Part shown: in pieces, positions 16,995 to 23,729 of the stretch
Numbering within the stretch: position 1 is the first letter of the stretch
How the letters are laid out: each line of letters starts with the position of its first letter
Origin: SIG455 sp045659025
GTDB taxonomy: Bacteria > Bacillota > Clostridia > UMGS1810
Assembly: GCA_045659025.1 (NCBI GenBank)
Contig: JAZOWA010000027.1
Span: forward strand, 1-23,988
Reading direction: 5' to 3'
Length of the DNA stretch: 23,988 nt
Notes under the pieces: generated by a model
What the model was told of the DNA's origin: nothing
Databases searched by the model: none
What the model saw: the letters and a program-made list of their open reading frames with translations, nothing else
Translations under genes and position numbers: made by a program

Positions 16995-17645
16995 ATGAAT
17001 GACAACAGAATCAAGAAAATGACTATGATAGCTATGATAAGCGCTATCGCCTATGTGGTAATGGTCACAGTCCGCATCCCCGTGGTGCTGTTCCTTAAAT
17101 ACGAGCCAAAGGATATAATCATCGTTATCGGTGCATTTATATACGGCCCTCTGGCAGCGCTTTTGTCCTCGTTGATTGTGTCATTTGTAGAATTCATCTC
17201 CGTAAGTGATACAGGTCTTATAGGCCTTTTGATGAATGTAATCTCCACCTGCTCCTTTGCCTGCACCGCAGCACTTGTGTATAAACTCCGCAAGAGTATC
17301 AAAGGCGCTGTTTTGGGCCTTGTCACAGGTACTGTTGTGATGTGCTGTATGATGCTTCTGTGGAATTACCTCATTACCCCTCTCTATATGGGTGTAGCCA
17401 GAGCCGAGGTAGTGCCTCTGCTTCTCCCCGCCATATTGCCCTTTAACCTTTTGAAGGGTTGCCTGAATTCCGTTATCACCCTGCTTATATATAAGCCCGT
17501 AGTCCGTGCCCTCCGCAGAGCCAACCTCATCACCCGTGGCGAAACCACCACTAAAGAAAAACGTAATATCGCCGTGATGATCTCCGCCCTGCTCATCCTC
17601 GCTCTTTGCATCGTGGCAATCTTCGCTTTCAGAGGGATAATTTAA
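16995..17645 (+). CDS. ribU: Riboflavin ECF transporter substrate-binding component RibU
   Basis: RibU is the S component that binds riboflavin in the membrane and works with the shared EcfA/EcfA'/EcfT energising module, which is not encoded here. The protein has 216 residues and about six hydrophobic segments. N-terminal KKMTMIAMISAIAYVVM and LKYEPKDIIIVIGAFIYGPLAALLSSLIV match the RibU pattern of the riboflavin-binding first helices and loop, and ALRRAN ends the conserved part. The FMN riboswitch directly upstream independently supports the substrate. The start ATG follows AAGGGAG. A charged segment at about 175-190 precedes a last helix (190-212) that extends beyond the usual family end. 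No clear terminator was found before the next gene. Confidence 0.95.
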   Translation: MNDNRIKKMTMIAMISAIAYVVMVTVRIPVVLFLKYEPKDIIIVIGAFIYGPLAALLSSLIVSFVEFISVSDTGLIGLLMNVISTCSFACTAALVYKLRKSIKGAVLGLVTGTVVMCCMMLLWNYLITPLYMGVARAEVVPLLLPAILPFNLLKGCLNSVITLLIYKPVVRALRRANLITRGETTTKEKRNIAVMISALLILALCIVAIFAFRGII

Positions 17646-17742
17646 GAACAGTGAATAAACTTTTTATCCTGACTTGACACGAGTGAGAATTTTGTTGAAT
17701 GGTTCAGAAATAAATAAGCATTTGTAGGTGGAGAGAAGTAAA

Positions 17743-18345
17743 ATGAAATCATTGATTTTTATATGGGCTATAATACTTTTGATTGATAATCTATTGCCGT
17801 TAGTTCTTGCACATTTCTATCCGAATTATATTCATAAAGAAATGGCGCTTTCCGTTCTTGGTTCACGGCAAAGTCCAGTGAAATGGATATACAATATCTG
17901 GTGCATCGTATCAGGGGTTGTTTTCTGCATTGCTCCGTATGCATTGTATCGGGAGATTAATTGTGGTTTAACAATAGCAATATGGATTTTGCTTGTGATA
18001 TACGGAATTGGTTGTGAAATTATATCTGGTGTATGTCCACTTAACGAAAATAGGCAAGAGGAAGATATTAGAACAAGAATTCATGGCAGTTCTTCTGCTA
18101 TTGGTTTTATGACCTTGCTCATCGTGCCCTTACTTTTGGCATTACTTCAGTTGCAAATGTCGAAGTTGATTATGGGATTAATTTCGCTTTTTAGCTTTGT
18201 TACAGCATTTGTTTTATTTTGTTTCTTTATTATTGGAGAAAAAGAAAAATTTTCAAGTACAATTTTGAGGTATGGCGGTCTTTGGCAACGATTAGTTTTG
18301 ATAAGTTGCTATATACCGTTGTTCGGTTGGTGTATTCTTAATTAA
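17743..18345 (+). CDS. DUF998-like six-helix membrane protein
   Basis: This is an integral membrane protein of unknown function. The frame is open from a GTG at 17728, but the ATG at 17743 is better placed after GGTGGAGAG, giving 200 residues. About six hydrophobic segments are visible. Conserved-looking features are LGSRQSPVKWIYN after the first helix, GVCPLNENRQEEDIRTRIHGSSSAIGFM between helices 3 and 4 (acidic segment then IHG), and a C-terminal LWQRLVLISCYIP. This arrangement resembles DUF998 (PF06197), but I cannot confirm the match. Its base composition is distinctly AT-rich (one 60-base line, 17941-18000, is 33% GC against 47% in a comparable recG line), which suggests acquisition by transfer. 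There is a TTGACA at 17674 but no convincing -10. Confidence 0.75.
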   Translation: MKSLIFIWAIILLIDNLLPLVLAHFYPNYIHKEMALSVLGSRQSPVKWIYNIWCIVSGVVFCIAPYALYREINCGLTIAIWILLVIYGIGCEIISGVCPLNENRQEEDIRTRIHGSSSAIGFMTLLIVPLLLALLQLQMSKLIMGLISLFSFVTAFVLFCFFIIGEKEKFSSTILRYGGLWQRLVLISCYIPLFGWCILN

Positions 18346-18391
18346 CAAATTACAATTTAACGAAATATTATATTAAACTTAATAAAATAGT

Positions 18392-18422
18392 CTGCCGATA
18401 ATAAATATTTACATATCGGCAG
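18392..18422. repeat. Perfect 9-bp inverted repeat with AT-rich loop
   Basis: CTGCCGATA (18392-18400) and TATCGGCAG (18414-18422) form a perfect stem around a 13-base loop. No T tract follows on the + strand, so it is not a standard terminator; it lies just upstream of one. Confidence 0.55.
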
Positions 18423-18436
18423 GAAAAGTATAAGGG

Positions 18437-18467
18437 AAAAGGCGTATCATAGCGATACGCCTTTTTT
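18437..18467. terminator. Bidirectional terminator between DUF998-like gene and AbgT gene
   Basis: A 12-bp stem (18437-18448 with 18454-18465, core GGCGTATC/GATACGCC) has a 5-base loop and T tracts on both strands. It separates two convergent genes. Confidence 0.9.
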
Positions 18468-18472
18468 ATATC

Positions 18473-20002
18473 TTAAAATCCGAATGGGATTTTCAGTAGT
18501 ACGAATACCAATAGCAACGCCGTCCAGCTTACGAGGAATATGGCAGAGTAGGGGGCCATCATGCCGATAAGGTTGCCGGGAGTGAAATCCCGTTTGTACC
18601 TTCGCATTTGTGATAGTATAATGCCTGCATAGGTCATAAGGGGTGTGATGGTGTTGGTGCAGGAATCCGCCACTCTGTATGCAGCCGTGACTATCTCGGG
18701 TGTCATAGACTGATTCACGTTATAGAGCATAGGGATAAATAGCGGGCCGAGGAGCAGCCACTTTGCCGTCATACCGCCTACAAAGAGATTCACCACCGAG
18801 GTCACGAGGATAAGGGCGAGTATTAAAAGTATCGGTGAGCCTGATAGTCCCACTCTCTGCAATACTTTCGCACCCAACCCTGTGATGAACACGTCTGCAT
18901 TGGTGTATGATAGCAGAGCCAGGAAGTTGTAGCAGAAGAAGGTGAGTATTATCACGTATGACGATCCGCCCAGATGCTTTGACATGGCAGATATCAGGCT
19001 GGACAGATTGGTAAACTTTCCTACGGAGAATCCGTAGAACGCTCCGCATACGAAAAATATGAAGGTCACAAACAGTATGATGTTATCAAGGAAAGGTGTC
19101 GCCTTGCTACCGTCGGGGGTGATATAGGACTTCAAAGGGAACATTGCTATAAGGGTCGTGATGGTTGCCGATATTATAAGGCCAAGCAATGCAAATCTTA
19201 ATCCCTTTCGTTCCTTGTCGGTCACCGCGAAGGATACTCCTTCGTAGGGGATATCCACTCTTACGTTGGAATACTGTTTATCGGTGATACGGGTATTGAT
19301 AAAAGTGCCCACTATCACCAATAGGAAGGTGGAGGTGGCTATGAAGAAGTAGTTCATTGTGATAGGGTTTAGTTCCTTGCCCAGCATAGACACAAAGGGG
19401 ATGTTCTGATTGCGGGCAAATATCAATGCGTTGTTGCCTACCACGATATCCGACACGGTGGCGGGGATGAGGTTGGCGCTGAATCCTGCCGACACTCCCG
19501 CAAAGGCCGCCGCCATACCCACAAGGGGGTTCTTGCCTATACCTGCATATAGCATGCCCGCCAGAGGCACAAGCACAAGGTAACCCACGTCCGTTGCTAT
19601 ATTTGTCATAATGCCAATGAATATTATCATTGCGGGGAGCAATGCACCCTTTACCGAGTTGCCCAGTTTCTTGATAAGCGCCGATAGCAACCCCGATTCC
19701 TCGGCAATACCCACGCCGAACATGCCGATAAGAATAATACCCAGTATGCCGTTACCGTAACTCAGCCAGTTGGTGGATATGGCGTTGGAGAATATCCAAC
19801 GGATGTTCTCGGCGGTGAACATCTGCTTGAATTCATACACGGTCTCACTTCCGTCGTAGGACACCACAGAGAAACTCCTTCCACCAAATACCAGGGAGAC
19901 CAGCATCAGTATAATGTAGAACGAGCCAAAGAGAATTACGGGGTCGGGTATTTTGCTCCCGATTTTTTCGGCAATGGCTCTGAAACCTTTGTTTTCATCC
20001 AA
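18473..20002 (-). CDS. AbgT-family transporter
   Basis: This 509-residue polytopic membrane protein belongs to the AbgT family, known for p-aminobenzoyl-glutamate uptake (E. coli AbgT) and sulfonamide efflux (MtrF, YdaH). The family signature near the C-terminus is visible as AYRVADSCTNTITPLMTYAG (residues 441-460). SAGFSANLIPATVSD (171-185) and VGGMTAKWLLLGPLFIPML (408-426) are the two hairpin/unwound-helix regions. Direction of transport and substrate cannot be read from sequence. The start is an unusual TTG at 20002-20000. An AAAGGATGG lies 7 bases before it (20010-20018), and the nearby ATG (19998-19996) is in another frame. No Abg hydrolase genes are adjacent; pfkA is 87 bases upstream on the same strand. 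Confidence 0.92.
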   Translation of the reverse strand: MDENKGFRAIAEKIGSKIPDPVILFGSFYIILMLVSLVFGGRSFSVVSYDGSETVYEFKQMFTAENIRWIFSNAISTNWLSYGNGILGIILIGMFGVGIAEESGLLSALIKKLGNSVKGALLPAMIIFIGIMTNIATDVGYLVLVPLAGMLYAGIGKNPLVGMAAAFAGVSAGFSANLIPATVSDIVVGNNALIFARNQNIPFVSMLGKELNPITMNYFFIATSTFLLVIVGTFINTRITDKQYSNVRVDIPYEGVSFAVTDKERKGLRFALLGLIISATITTLIAMFPLKSYITPDGSKATPFLDNIILFVTFIFFVCGAFYGFSVGKFTNLSSLISAMSKHLGGSSYVIILTFFCYNFLALLSYTNADVFITGLGAKVLQRVGLSGSPILLILALILVTSVVNLFVGGMTAKWLLLGPLFIPMLYNVNQSMTPEIVTAAYRVADSCTNTITPLMTYAGIILSQMRRYKRDFTPGNLIGMMAPYSAIFLVSWTALLLVFVLLKIPFGF

Positions 20003-20005
20003 AAT

Positions 20006-20062
20006 AAAGCCATCCTTTCAAAGATAGTGGAATATCTCTATTATCTTCAAAAGGATGGCTTT
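20006..20062 (-). promoter_or_regulatory. Large inverted repeat covering the abgT-like ribosome binding site
   Basis: AAAGCCATCCTTT (20006-20018) and AAAGGATGGCTTT (20050-20062) are perfect 13-bp complements. After a 2x2 internal loop, AAGATA (20021-20026) and TATCTT (20042-20047) add 6 more pairs. On the - strand the 3' arm contains the AAAGGATGG ribosome binding site and is followed by ATTTTGG. It could be a pfkA terminator, a translational hairpin for the transporter, or both. Confidence 0.75.
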
Positions 20063-20089
20063 TATACATTTGGCGTTAGTGGATTTTAA

Positions 20090-21184
20090 TCAATCCCCAA
20101 AGGCTATGCCGATATTCTTTGCAAATCTCACAAGCTCGCCATCGGGGTCAACTCTCTTTGATTTTTGACCTATTACATTTTCAAGGGAGTCATAGCTCAT
20201 TTCATTGCCCTTCAGTGTCACCATATTTCCGAATTTGCCTTCCATAGCAAGTTCCACCGCATAGGAACCGTAGCGGGTGGATAGTATTCTGTCGTATGCG
20301 GTGGGGCTTCCGCCTCTTTGAAGATGTCCGAGGATGGTAGCCCTTGATTCAAGACCACAAAGGTCCTCTAACTGCTCTGCCACCACGTTTCCGATACCGC
20401 CAAGACGAATCGGATCGGGGCTATCGTCTATCACTTTGCTTACCACCACATCGCCATTCAATGGCTTTGCTCCTTCCGACACCACAACAATACTGAATGA
20501 TTTGCCATTTTTTCTGCGCTCGTTTATGGCACGGGCGATTTTTTCTATATCGTAAGGGATTTCAGGTATCATAATCGCATCTGCACCCCCTGCCACTCCT
20601 GCATGTAGACCTATCCAACCCGCATACCTGCCCATCACCTCAAGCACCATTATTCTGTGGTGTGATGAGGCGGTGGTGTGTAGTCTGTCCAGAGCCTCAG
20701 TTGCCACGCTTACTGCGGTGTCAAAGCCGAAGGTGGTGTCGGTGGATGCCAGGTCATTGTCAATGGTTTTTGGCACGCCGATCACCTTTACACCTAGGTT
20801 TGAGAAATCCCTTCCGCTGGTGAGTGTGCCGTCACCTCCTACTATAATGAGGGCATCTATACCTGATTTTCTGAGATTTTCCACGGCCATGTGGGACATG
20901 TCTTTGATTACTGTTTCACCGTTTTCTTCTATGGGATACTTAAAGAGATTGTCCTTATTGGATGAATGTAGCATCGTACCTCCCACGGGAAGAATCCCTG
21001 ATACACTCTCAACGGTTAAGGGCACAAACTCACCCATATACAATCCTCTGTATCCGTTCCTGATTCCCCACACCTCCACACCGTATTTTAGCACAGCAGT
21101 TCTTACAGCGGCACGGATTACGGGGTTAAGTCCGGGGCAGTCACCACCGCCCGTGAGTATGCCTATTTTCTTGATATCAGACAT
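20090..21184 (-). CDS. pfkA: 6-phosphofructokinase, group III (G104/K124-type active site)
   Basis: This cytosolic glycolytic enzyme phosphorylates fructose 6-phosphate. The 364-residue protein has GILTGGGDCPGLN (residues 8-20), GGDGT (116-120), PKTIDND (138-144, with the catalytic Asp pair), MGRYAGW (184-190) and LGHLQRGG. The residue equivalent to E. coli Gly104 is Gly119, as in ATP enzymes, whereas the one equivalent to Gly124 is Lys139, as in pyrophosphate enzymes. This combination is typical of the mixed group III, where characterised members with Gly/Lys use ATP. Classical Firmicute PfkA is about 320 residues with PGTIDND, so this is a different lineage. AAGGAGGT precedes the ATG. No pyruvate kinase gene is beside it. 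Confidence 0.93.
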   Translation of the reverse strand: MSDIKKIGILTGGGDCPGLNPVIRAAVRTAVLKYGVEVWGIRNGYRGLYMGEFVPLTVESVSGILPVGGTMLHSSNKDNLFKYPIEENGETVIKDMSHMAVENLRKSGIDALIIVGGDGTLTSGRDFSNLGVKVIGVPKTIDNDLASTDTTFGFDTAVSVATEALDRLHTTASSHHRIMVLEVMGRYAGWIGLHAGVAGGADAIMIPEIPYDIEKIARAINERRKNGKSFSIVVVSEGAKPLNGDVVVSKVIDDSPDPIRLGGIGNVVAEQLEDLCGLESRATILGHLQRGGSPTAYDRILSTRYGSYAVELAMEGKFGNMVTLKGNEMSYDSLENVIGQKSKRVDPDGELVRFAKNIGIAFGD

Positions 21185-21280
21185 ATCATACCTCCTTGAT
21201 GTAGAGTCAAAACATTTTCTGTTTAATATCCCCGAATTTTGATATTGTATACATATTCACAAAAAATGGTATCCCATAGC

Positions 21281-21388
21281 ATATGGGCGAATCCAAAAGG
21301 AATTATAAATCCCTCTGGGGTGAGTGGGGGACACCCCGCCTTACTCTGCAAAACGGCATCTCATATAGCCATACGCCTTTTGAGGTGC
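21281..21388. other. Intergenic segment with several possible hairpins, no identified function
   Basis: Between pfkA and sleB (21185-21451), which are divergent, I can read CCCATA/TATGGG around 3 bases, GGGGTG/CACCCC (21317-21337) overlapping an alternative GAGT/ACTC stem, and GCATCTCA/TGAGGTGC with one G-U pair (21356-21388). The last 3' arm overlaps the sleB -35 box. No known RNA family is recognised and no small ORF stands out. Confidence 0.35.
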
Positions 21389-21408
21389 CAAGCAAAGTAT
21401 GATACAAT
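21380..21408 (+). promoter_or_regulatory. Promoter of the sleB-like gene
   Basis: TTGAGG (21380-21385) and TACAAT (21403-21408) are 17 bases apart, with TG at 21400-21401 as extended -10. The predicted leader is about 37 bases and carries GGAGGGAAAGG. It looks vegetative rather than forespore-specific. Confidence 0.75.
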
Positions 21409-21451
21409 AGATACCGTCTTATGACAAATTCTGAACACGGAGGGAAAGGAA

Positions 21452-22105
21452 ATGAAAAAGTTAAGATTCATAGTGACTGCCATTGCGGTCATGGCGACCT
21501 TAAGTTTGACTTCATTTGCTGCATCAACCTCCGCTCTTCTTAAGATAGGGTCAAGAGGCGATGCAGTAAGAGACGTACAGACGGAGCTTCAAAGCAGAGG
21601 ATACTTCAATCACGAGGTTACGGGGTATTTTGGTGAGGTAACCCAATCTGCAGTGATGAATTTTCAAAAGAAAGAGAAGATTCAGATTGACGGTATAGTC
21701 GGCCCCGTCACACGAGAACGCCTTTTCGGCAAGGGTTATAGCGATACGGACCTTTATTGGTTATCACGTATTATATATGCCGAGGCGAGAGGGGAGAGTT
21801 ATAAAGGCAAGGTGGCGGTAGGAAATACCGTACTCAACCGAGTGAAGTCCTCCGACTTTCCCGATACTGTCAAGGGAGTGATATTTGATACCAAGTATGG
21901 AGTGCAGTATACCCCTGTTGCTAACGGCACTATATACAATACCCCCGATACAAGTTGTATCAACGCGGCAAAGGATGCACTCTCGGGCGTCAACTTTATA
22001 GGTAAGTGTATGTATTTTTACAATCCGAGGAAGGCCACCAGCTCGTGGATAAGCAATAACCGCCCTTACTACACCACCATTGGCAACCACGCATTCCATT
22101 TGTGA
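21452..22105 (+). CDS. SleB-like spore-cortex/cell-wall hydrolase with peptidoglycan-binding domain
   Basis: This 217-residue secreted protein starts with a signal peptide (positive KKLRF, hydrophobic core to about residue 20, likely cut after SFAA at 24). A peptidoglycan-binding type 1 domain follows at about 28-92 (LKIGSRGDAVRDVQTELQ to DGIVGPVTRERL). The C-terminal hydrolase_2 domain (about 103-217) of the SleB/CwlJ family has the catalytic glutamate of YAEARGES (Glu111) and the conserved GNTVLNRV and YFYNPRKA. SleB proteins are lytic transglycosylases acting on cortex muramic-delta-lactam during germination. The usual partner ypeB is not present next to it, and the promoter looks vegetative, so general cell-wall turnover is an alternative. 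GGAGGGAAAGG precedes the ATG. A terminator follows 4 bases after the stop. Confidence 0.9.
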   Translation: MKKLRFIVTAIAVMATLSLTSFAASTSALLKIGSRGDAVRDVQTELQSRGYFNHEVTGYFGEVTQSAVMNFQKKEKIQIDGIVGPVTRERLFGKGYSDTDLYWLSRIIYAEARGESYKGKVAVGNTVLNRVKSSDFPDTVKGVIFDTKYGVQYTPVANGTIYNTPDTSCINAAKDALSGVNFIGKCMYFYNPRKATSSWISNNRPYYTTIGNHAFHL

Positions 22106-22109
22106 TATG

Positions 22110-22138
22110 AAAAGGACACCCGCCGGGTGTCCTTTTTT
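22110..22138 (+). terminator. Terminator of the sleB-like gene
   Basis: AAAAGGACACCC (22110-22121) and GGGTGTCCTTTT (22125-22136) form a 12-bp stem with a 3-base loop, followed by further T residues. Confidence 0.92.
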
Positions 22139-22154
22139 GTCTTGCAAAAAAGCC

Positions 22155-22183
22155 TTGACTAATCGGGGAAAATGTGTTACAAT
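22155..22183 (+). promoter_or_regulatory. Promoter driving the leader of the CNNM/CorC gene
   Basis: TTGACT (22155-22160) and TACAAT (22178-22183) are 17 bases apart, with TG two bases before the -10 (TGT-TACAAT). The start near 22190 leaves an unusually long leader of about 220 bases. The promoter and leader fill the 307-base gap between the sleB-like gene and the CNNM gene. Confidence 0.82.
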
Positions 22184-22207
22184 GAAGAAAACTTTCAAAG
22201 GAAAGGT

Positions 22208-22261
22208 ATGGCATATACACTATGCAGTCAGACGAGGACACTTGTAGTAACACACAGGTAA
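22208..22261 (+). CDS. Possible 17-codon leader peptide
   Basis: An ATG preceded by AAAGGAAAGG opens a frame encoding MAYTLCSQTRTLVVTHR and a TAA stop, about 18 bases downstream of the predicted transcript start and before a terminator-like hairpin. The position is that of an attenuator leader peptide, but there is no run of one amino acid. It may equally be chance. Confidence 0.25.
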   Translation: MAYTLCSQTRTLVVTHR

Positions 22262-22281
22262 GATGTTTATATTTGTTGGAT

Positions 22282-22334
22282 GAGGCATACTTGCGTATAA
22301 GTTTTATGATACGCGAGCGTGTCTTTTTGTGTTT
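22282..22334 (+). terminator. Terminator-like hairpin inside the CNNM leader
   Basis: CTTGCGTAT (22290-22298) pairs with ATACGCGAG (22309-22317, one G-U). Across one mismatch, bases 22282-22288 can pair imperfectly with 22319-22325. A TTTTTGTGTTTT tract follows. It sits between promoter and gene, so it would act as an attenuator or end a short RNA of about 140 bases. Confidence 0.55.
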
Positions 22335-22412
22335 TAAAAAATTTAATATGTGATTTTTGCAGATGAGATTTAAGGTATAAACCATTGACTTTTAAGGAGA
22401 AATGAATCAGAA

Positions 22413-23684
22413 ATGGACACGTTTTATATGATGATAATGTTAGCTCTTGTACTTATGTCGGCGTATTTTTCCGCCACGGAGACGGCATTCTCATCACTTA
22501 GCAGGACCAGACTCAAGGCGATGATTGAAGAGGGGAATAAAAGGGCGAAACTCACTTATTCCCTGTCAGAGGATTATGATAAACTCATATCCACCATACT
22601 CATCGGCAACAATATCGTAAACATAGCCCTTGCATCAATGGCTACTGCTTATTTTCTTGTTGTTTACCCCACCTACGGTGCCACATTGTCCACCGTTGTT
22701 ACCACTATAGTGGTACTCATATTCGGTGAGGTTACTCCCAAGAGTATTGCCAAGGATTGCCCGGAGAAGTTTGCGATGTTTTCCACACCTTTTATAAGAG
22801 TGCTCATCTGGGTGCTCTCACCTGTGAACTTCCTCTTTACTTTGTGGAAGAAACTTGTTAATAAGATTTTTCGTATAGAAGGCAATGCCAAGATGTCTCA
22901 GGAAGAACTCCTTGTACTTGTTGACGAAGTACAGCAGGAGGGTACTATTGATGATGACGAGGGAGACCTTCTTCGTAATGCGATTGAGTTTACTGAGCTC
23001 AAGGCCGAGGATATCCTCACTCACCGTGTTGATATCGAAGCGGTATCAATCAATGCAGATAAGGCAGATATTGCCCGCACTTTTGCCCAGACCCAGTTTT
23101 CAAGACTTCTTGTGTATAACGAGACTATTGACAACATCATGGGTGTAGTTCATCTTAAAGACTTCTATGGCGAGAAGGGCATCACCGATAAGAGCCTTGA
23201 TGAAATCATAACCTCTCCTGTATTTGCACAGCAGAGTGAGCCGATAAACGATCTGCTCAAACTTCTTCAGCAGAATAAATCCCATATTGCCGTAATTCTT
23301 GATGAGTACGGTGGTACATTTGGTATAGTTACCATGGAGGATATTTTGGAAGAGCTCGTTGGTGAAATCTGGGATGAGCATGACGAAGTAATTGAGAAAT
23401 TCAACCTCATTGGTGAGGACACATATATGGTTGACTGTGCCGTTGACTTTGAGGAATTCTGCGAATTCTTCGGCATAGAAGACGAGGAAGAGAACCTCTC
23501 CTTAAGTGGCTGGGTTATGGATAAGCTTGATAAGATTCCCGAGGTGGAAGACACCTTCACCTTTGAGCATCTTGCCGTGACTGTTAAAGAGGTTGACTAT
23601 CACCGCACCGAAAAGATTCAGGTAGTGGTTTCAAAACCTGCAGAAGAAGCTGAGGAAGAAACCGAAGAGACAGACGAAGAATAA
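22413..23684 (+). CDS. CNNM/CorC-family (HlyC-type) membrane protein with CBS pair
   Basis: This 423-residue protein belongs to the CNNM/CorC family, whose characterised members export Mg2+ or affect Co2+/Mg2+ resistance; older names call them hemolysins. The N-terminal DUF21 transmembrane domain (about 1-150) shows the signatures YFSATETAFSSLSRTRL (18-34), IGNNIVNIALAS (64-75) and FGEVTPKS (104-111). A CBS pair follows (about 200-320) with LDEYGGTFGIVTMEDILEEL (296-315), then a CorC/HlyC domain (about 330-407) and a very acidic tail rich in Glu. CBS pairs in this family bind Mg-ATP. AAGGAG lies 13 bases before the ATG at 22413, rather far; the nearer ATG at 22402 opens only nine codons. A long leader precedes it, and a terminator follows. 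Confidence 0.93.
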   Translation: MDTFYMMIMLALVLMSAYFSATETAFSSLSRTRLKAMIEEGNKRAKLTYSLSEDYDKLISTILIGNNIVNIALASMATAYFLVVYPTYGATLSTVVTTIVVLIFGEVTPKSIAKDCPEKFAMFSTPFIRVLIWVLSPVNFLFTLWKKLVNKIFRIEGNAKMSQEELLVLVDEVQQEGTIDDDEGDLLRNAIEFTELKAEDILTHRVDIEAVSINADKADIARTFAQTQFSRLLVYNETIDNIMGVVHLKDFYGEKGITDKSLDEIITSPVFAQQSEPINDLLKLLQQNKSHIAVILDEYGGTFGIVTMEDILEELVGEIWDEHDEVIEKFNLIGEDTYMVDCAVDFEEFCEFFGIEDEEENLSLSGWVMDKLDKIPEVEDTFTFEHLAVTVKEVDYHRTEKIQVVVSKPAEEAEEETEETDEE

Positions 23685-23687
23685 AAT

Positions 23688-23718
23688 AAAGCGGAGTGGG
23701 TTATCCACTCCGCTTTTT
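23688..23718. terminator. Bidirectional terminator after the CNNM gene
   Basis: AAAGCGGAGTGG (23688-23699) and CCACTCCGCTTT (23705-23716) form a 12-bp stem with a 5-base loop. T residues follow on the + strand and TTATTTTATTC on the - strand, serving both convergent genes. Confidence 0.92.
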
Positions 23719-23729
23719 ATATGTATTTA

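Noticed and set aside
17674..17702. Promoter beginning with TTGACA between ribU and the DUF998-like gene
   Set aside because: The -35 is perfect but no TATAAT-like hexamer occurs 16-18 bases downstream.
17728..17742. GTG start for the DUF998-like gene
   Set aside because: The GTG lies within the purine-rich ribosome binding site that serves the ATG at 17743, and the first helix follows that ATG directly.
22184..22345. M-box, yybP-ykoY or guanidine riboswitch ahead of the CNNM gene
   Set aside because: I compared the leader by eye with the conserved cores I remember and found no match; a covariance search would be needed to be certain.
21996..22385. Open frame of 129 codons on the - strand over the sleB terminator and CNNM leader
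   Set aside because: It crosses a strong terminator stem and a promoter and reads antisense into the end of sleB; no domain recognised.
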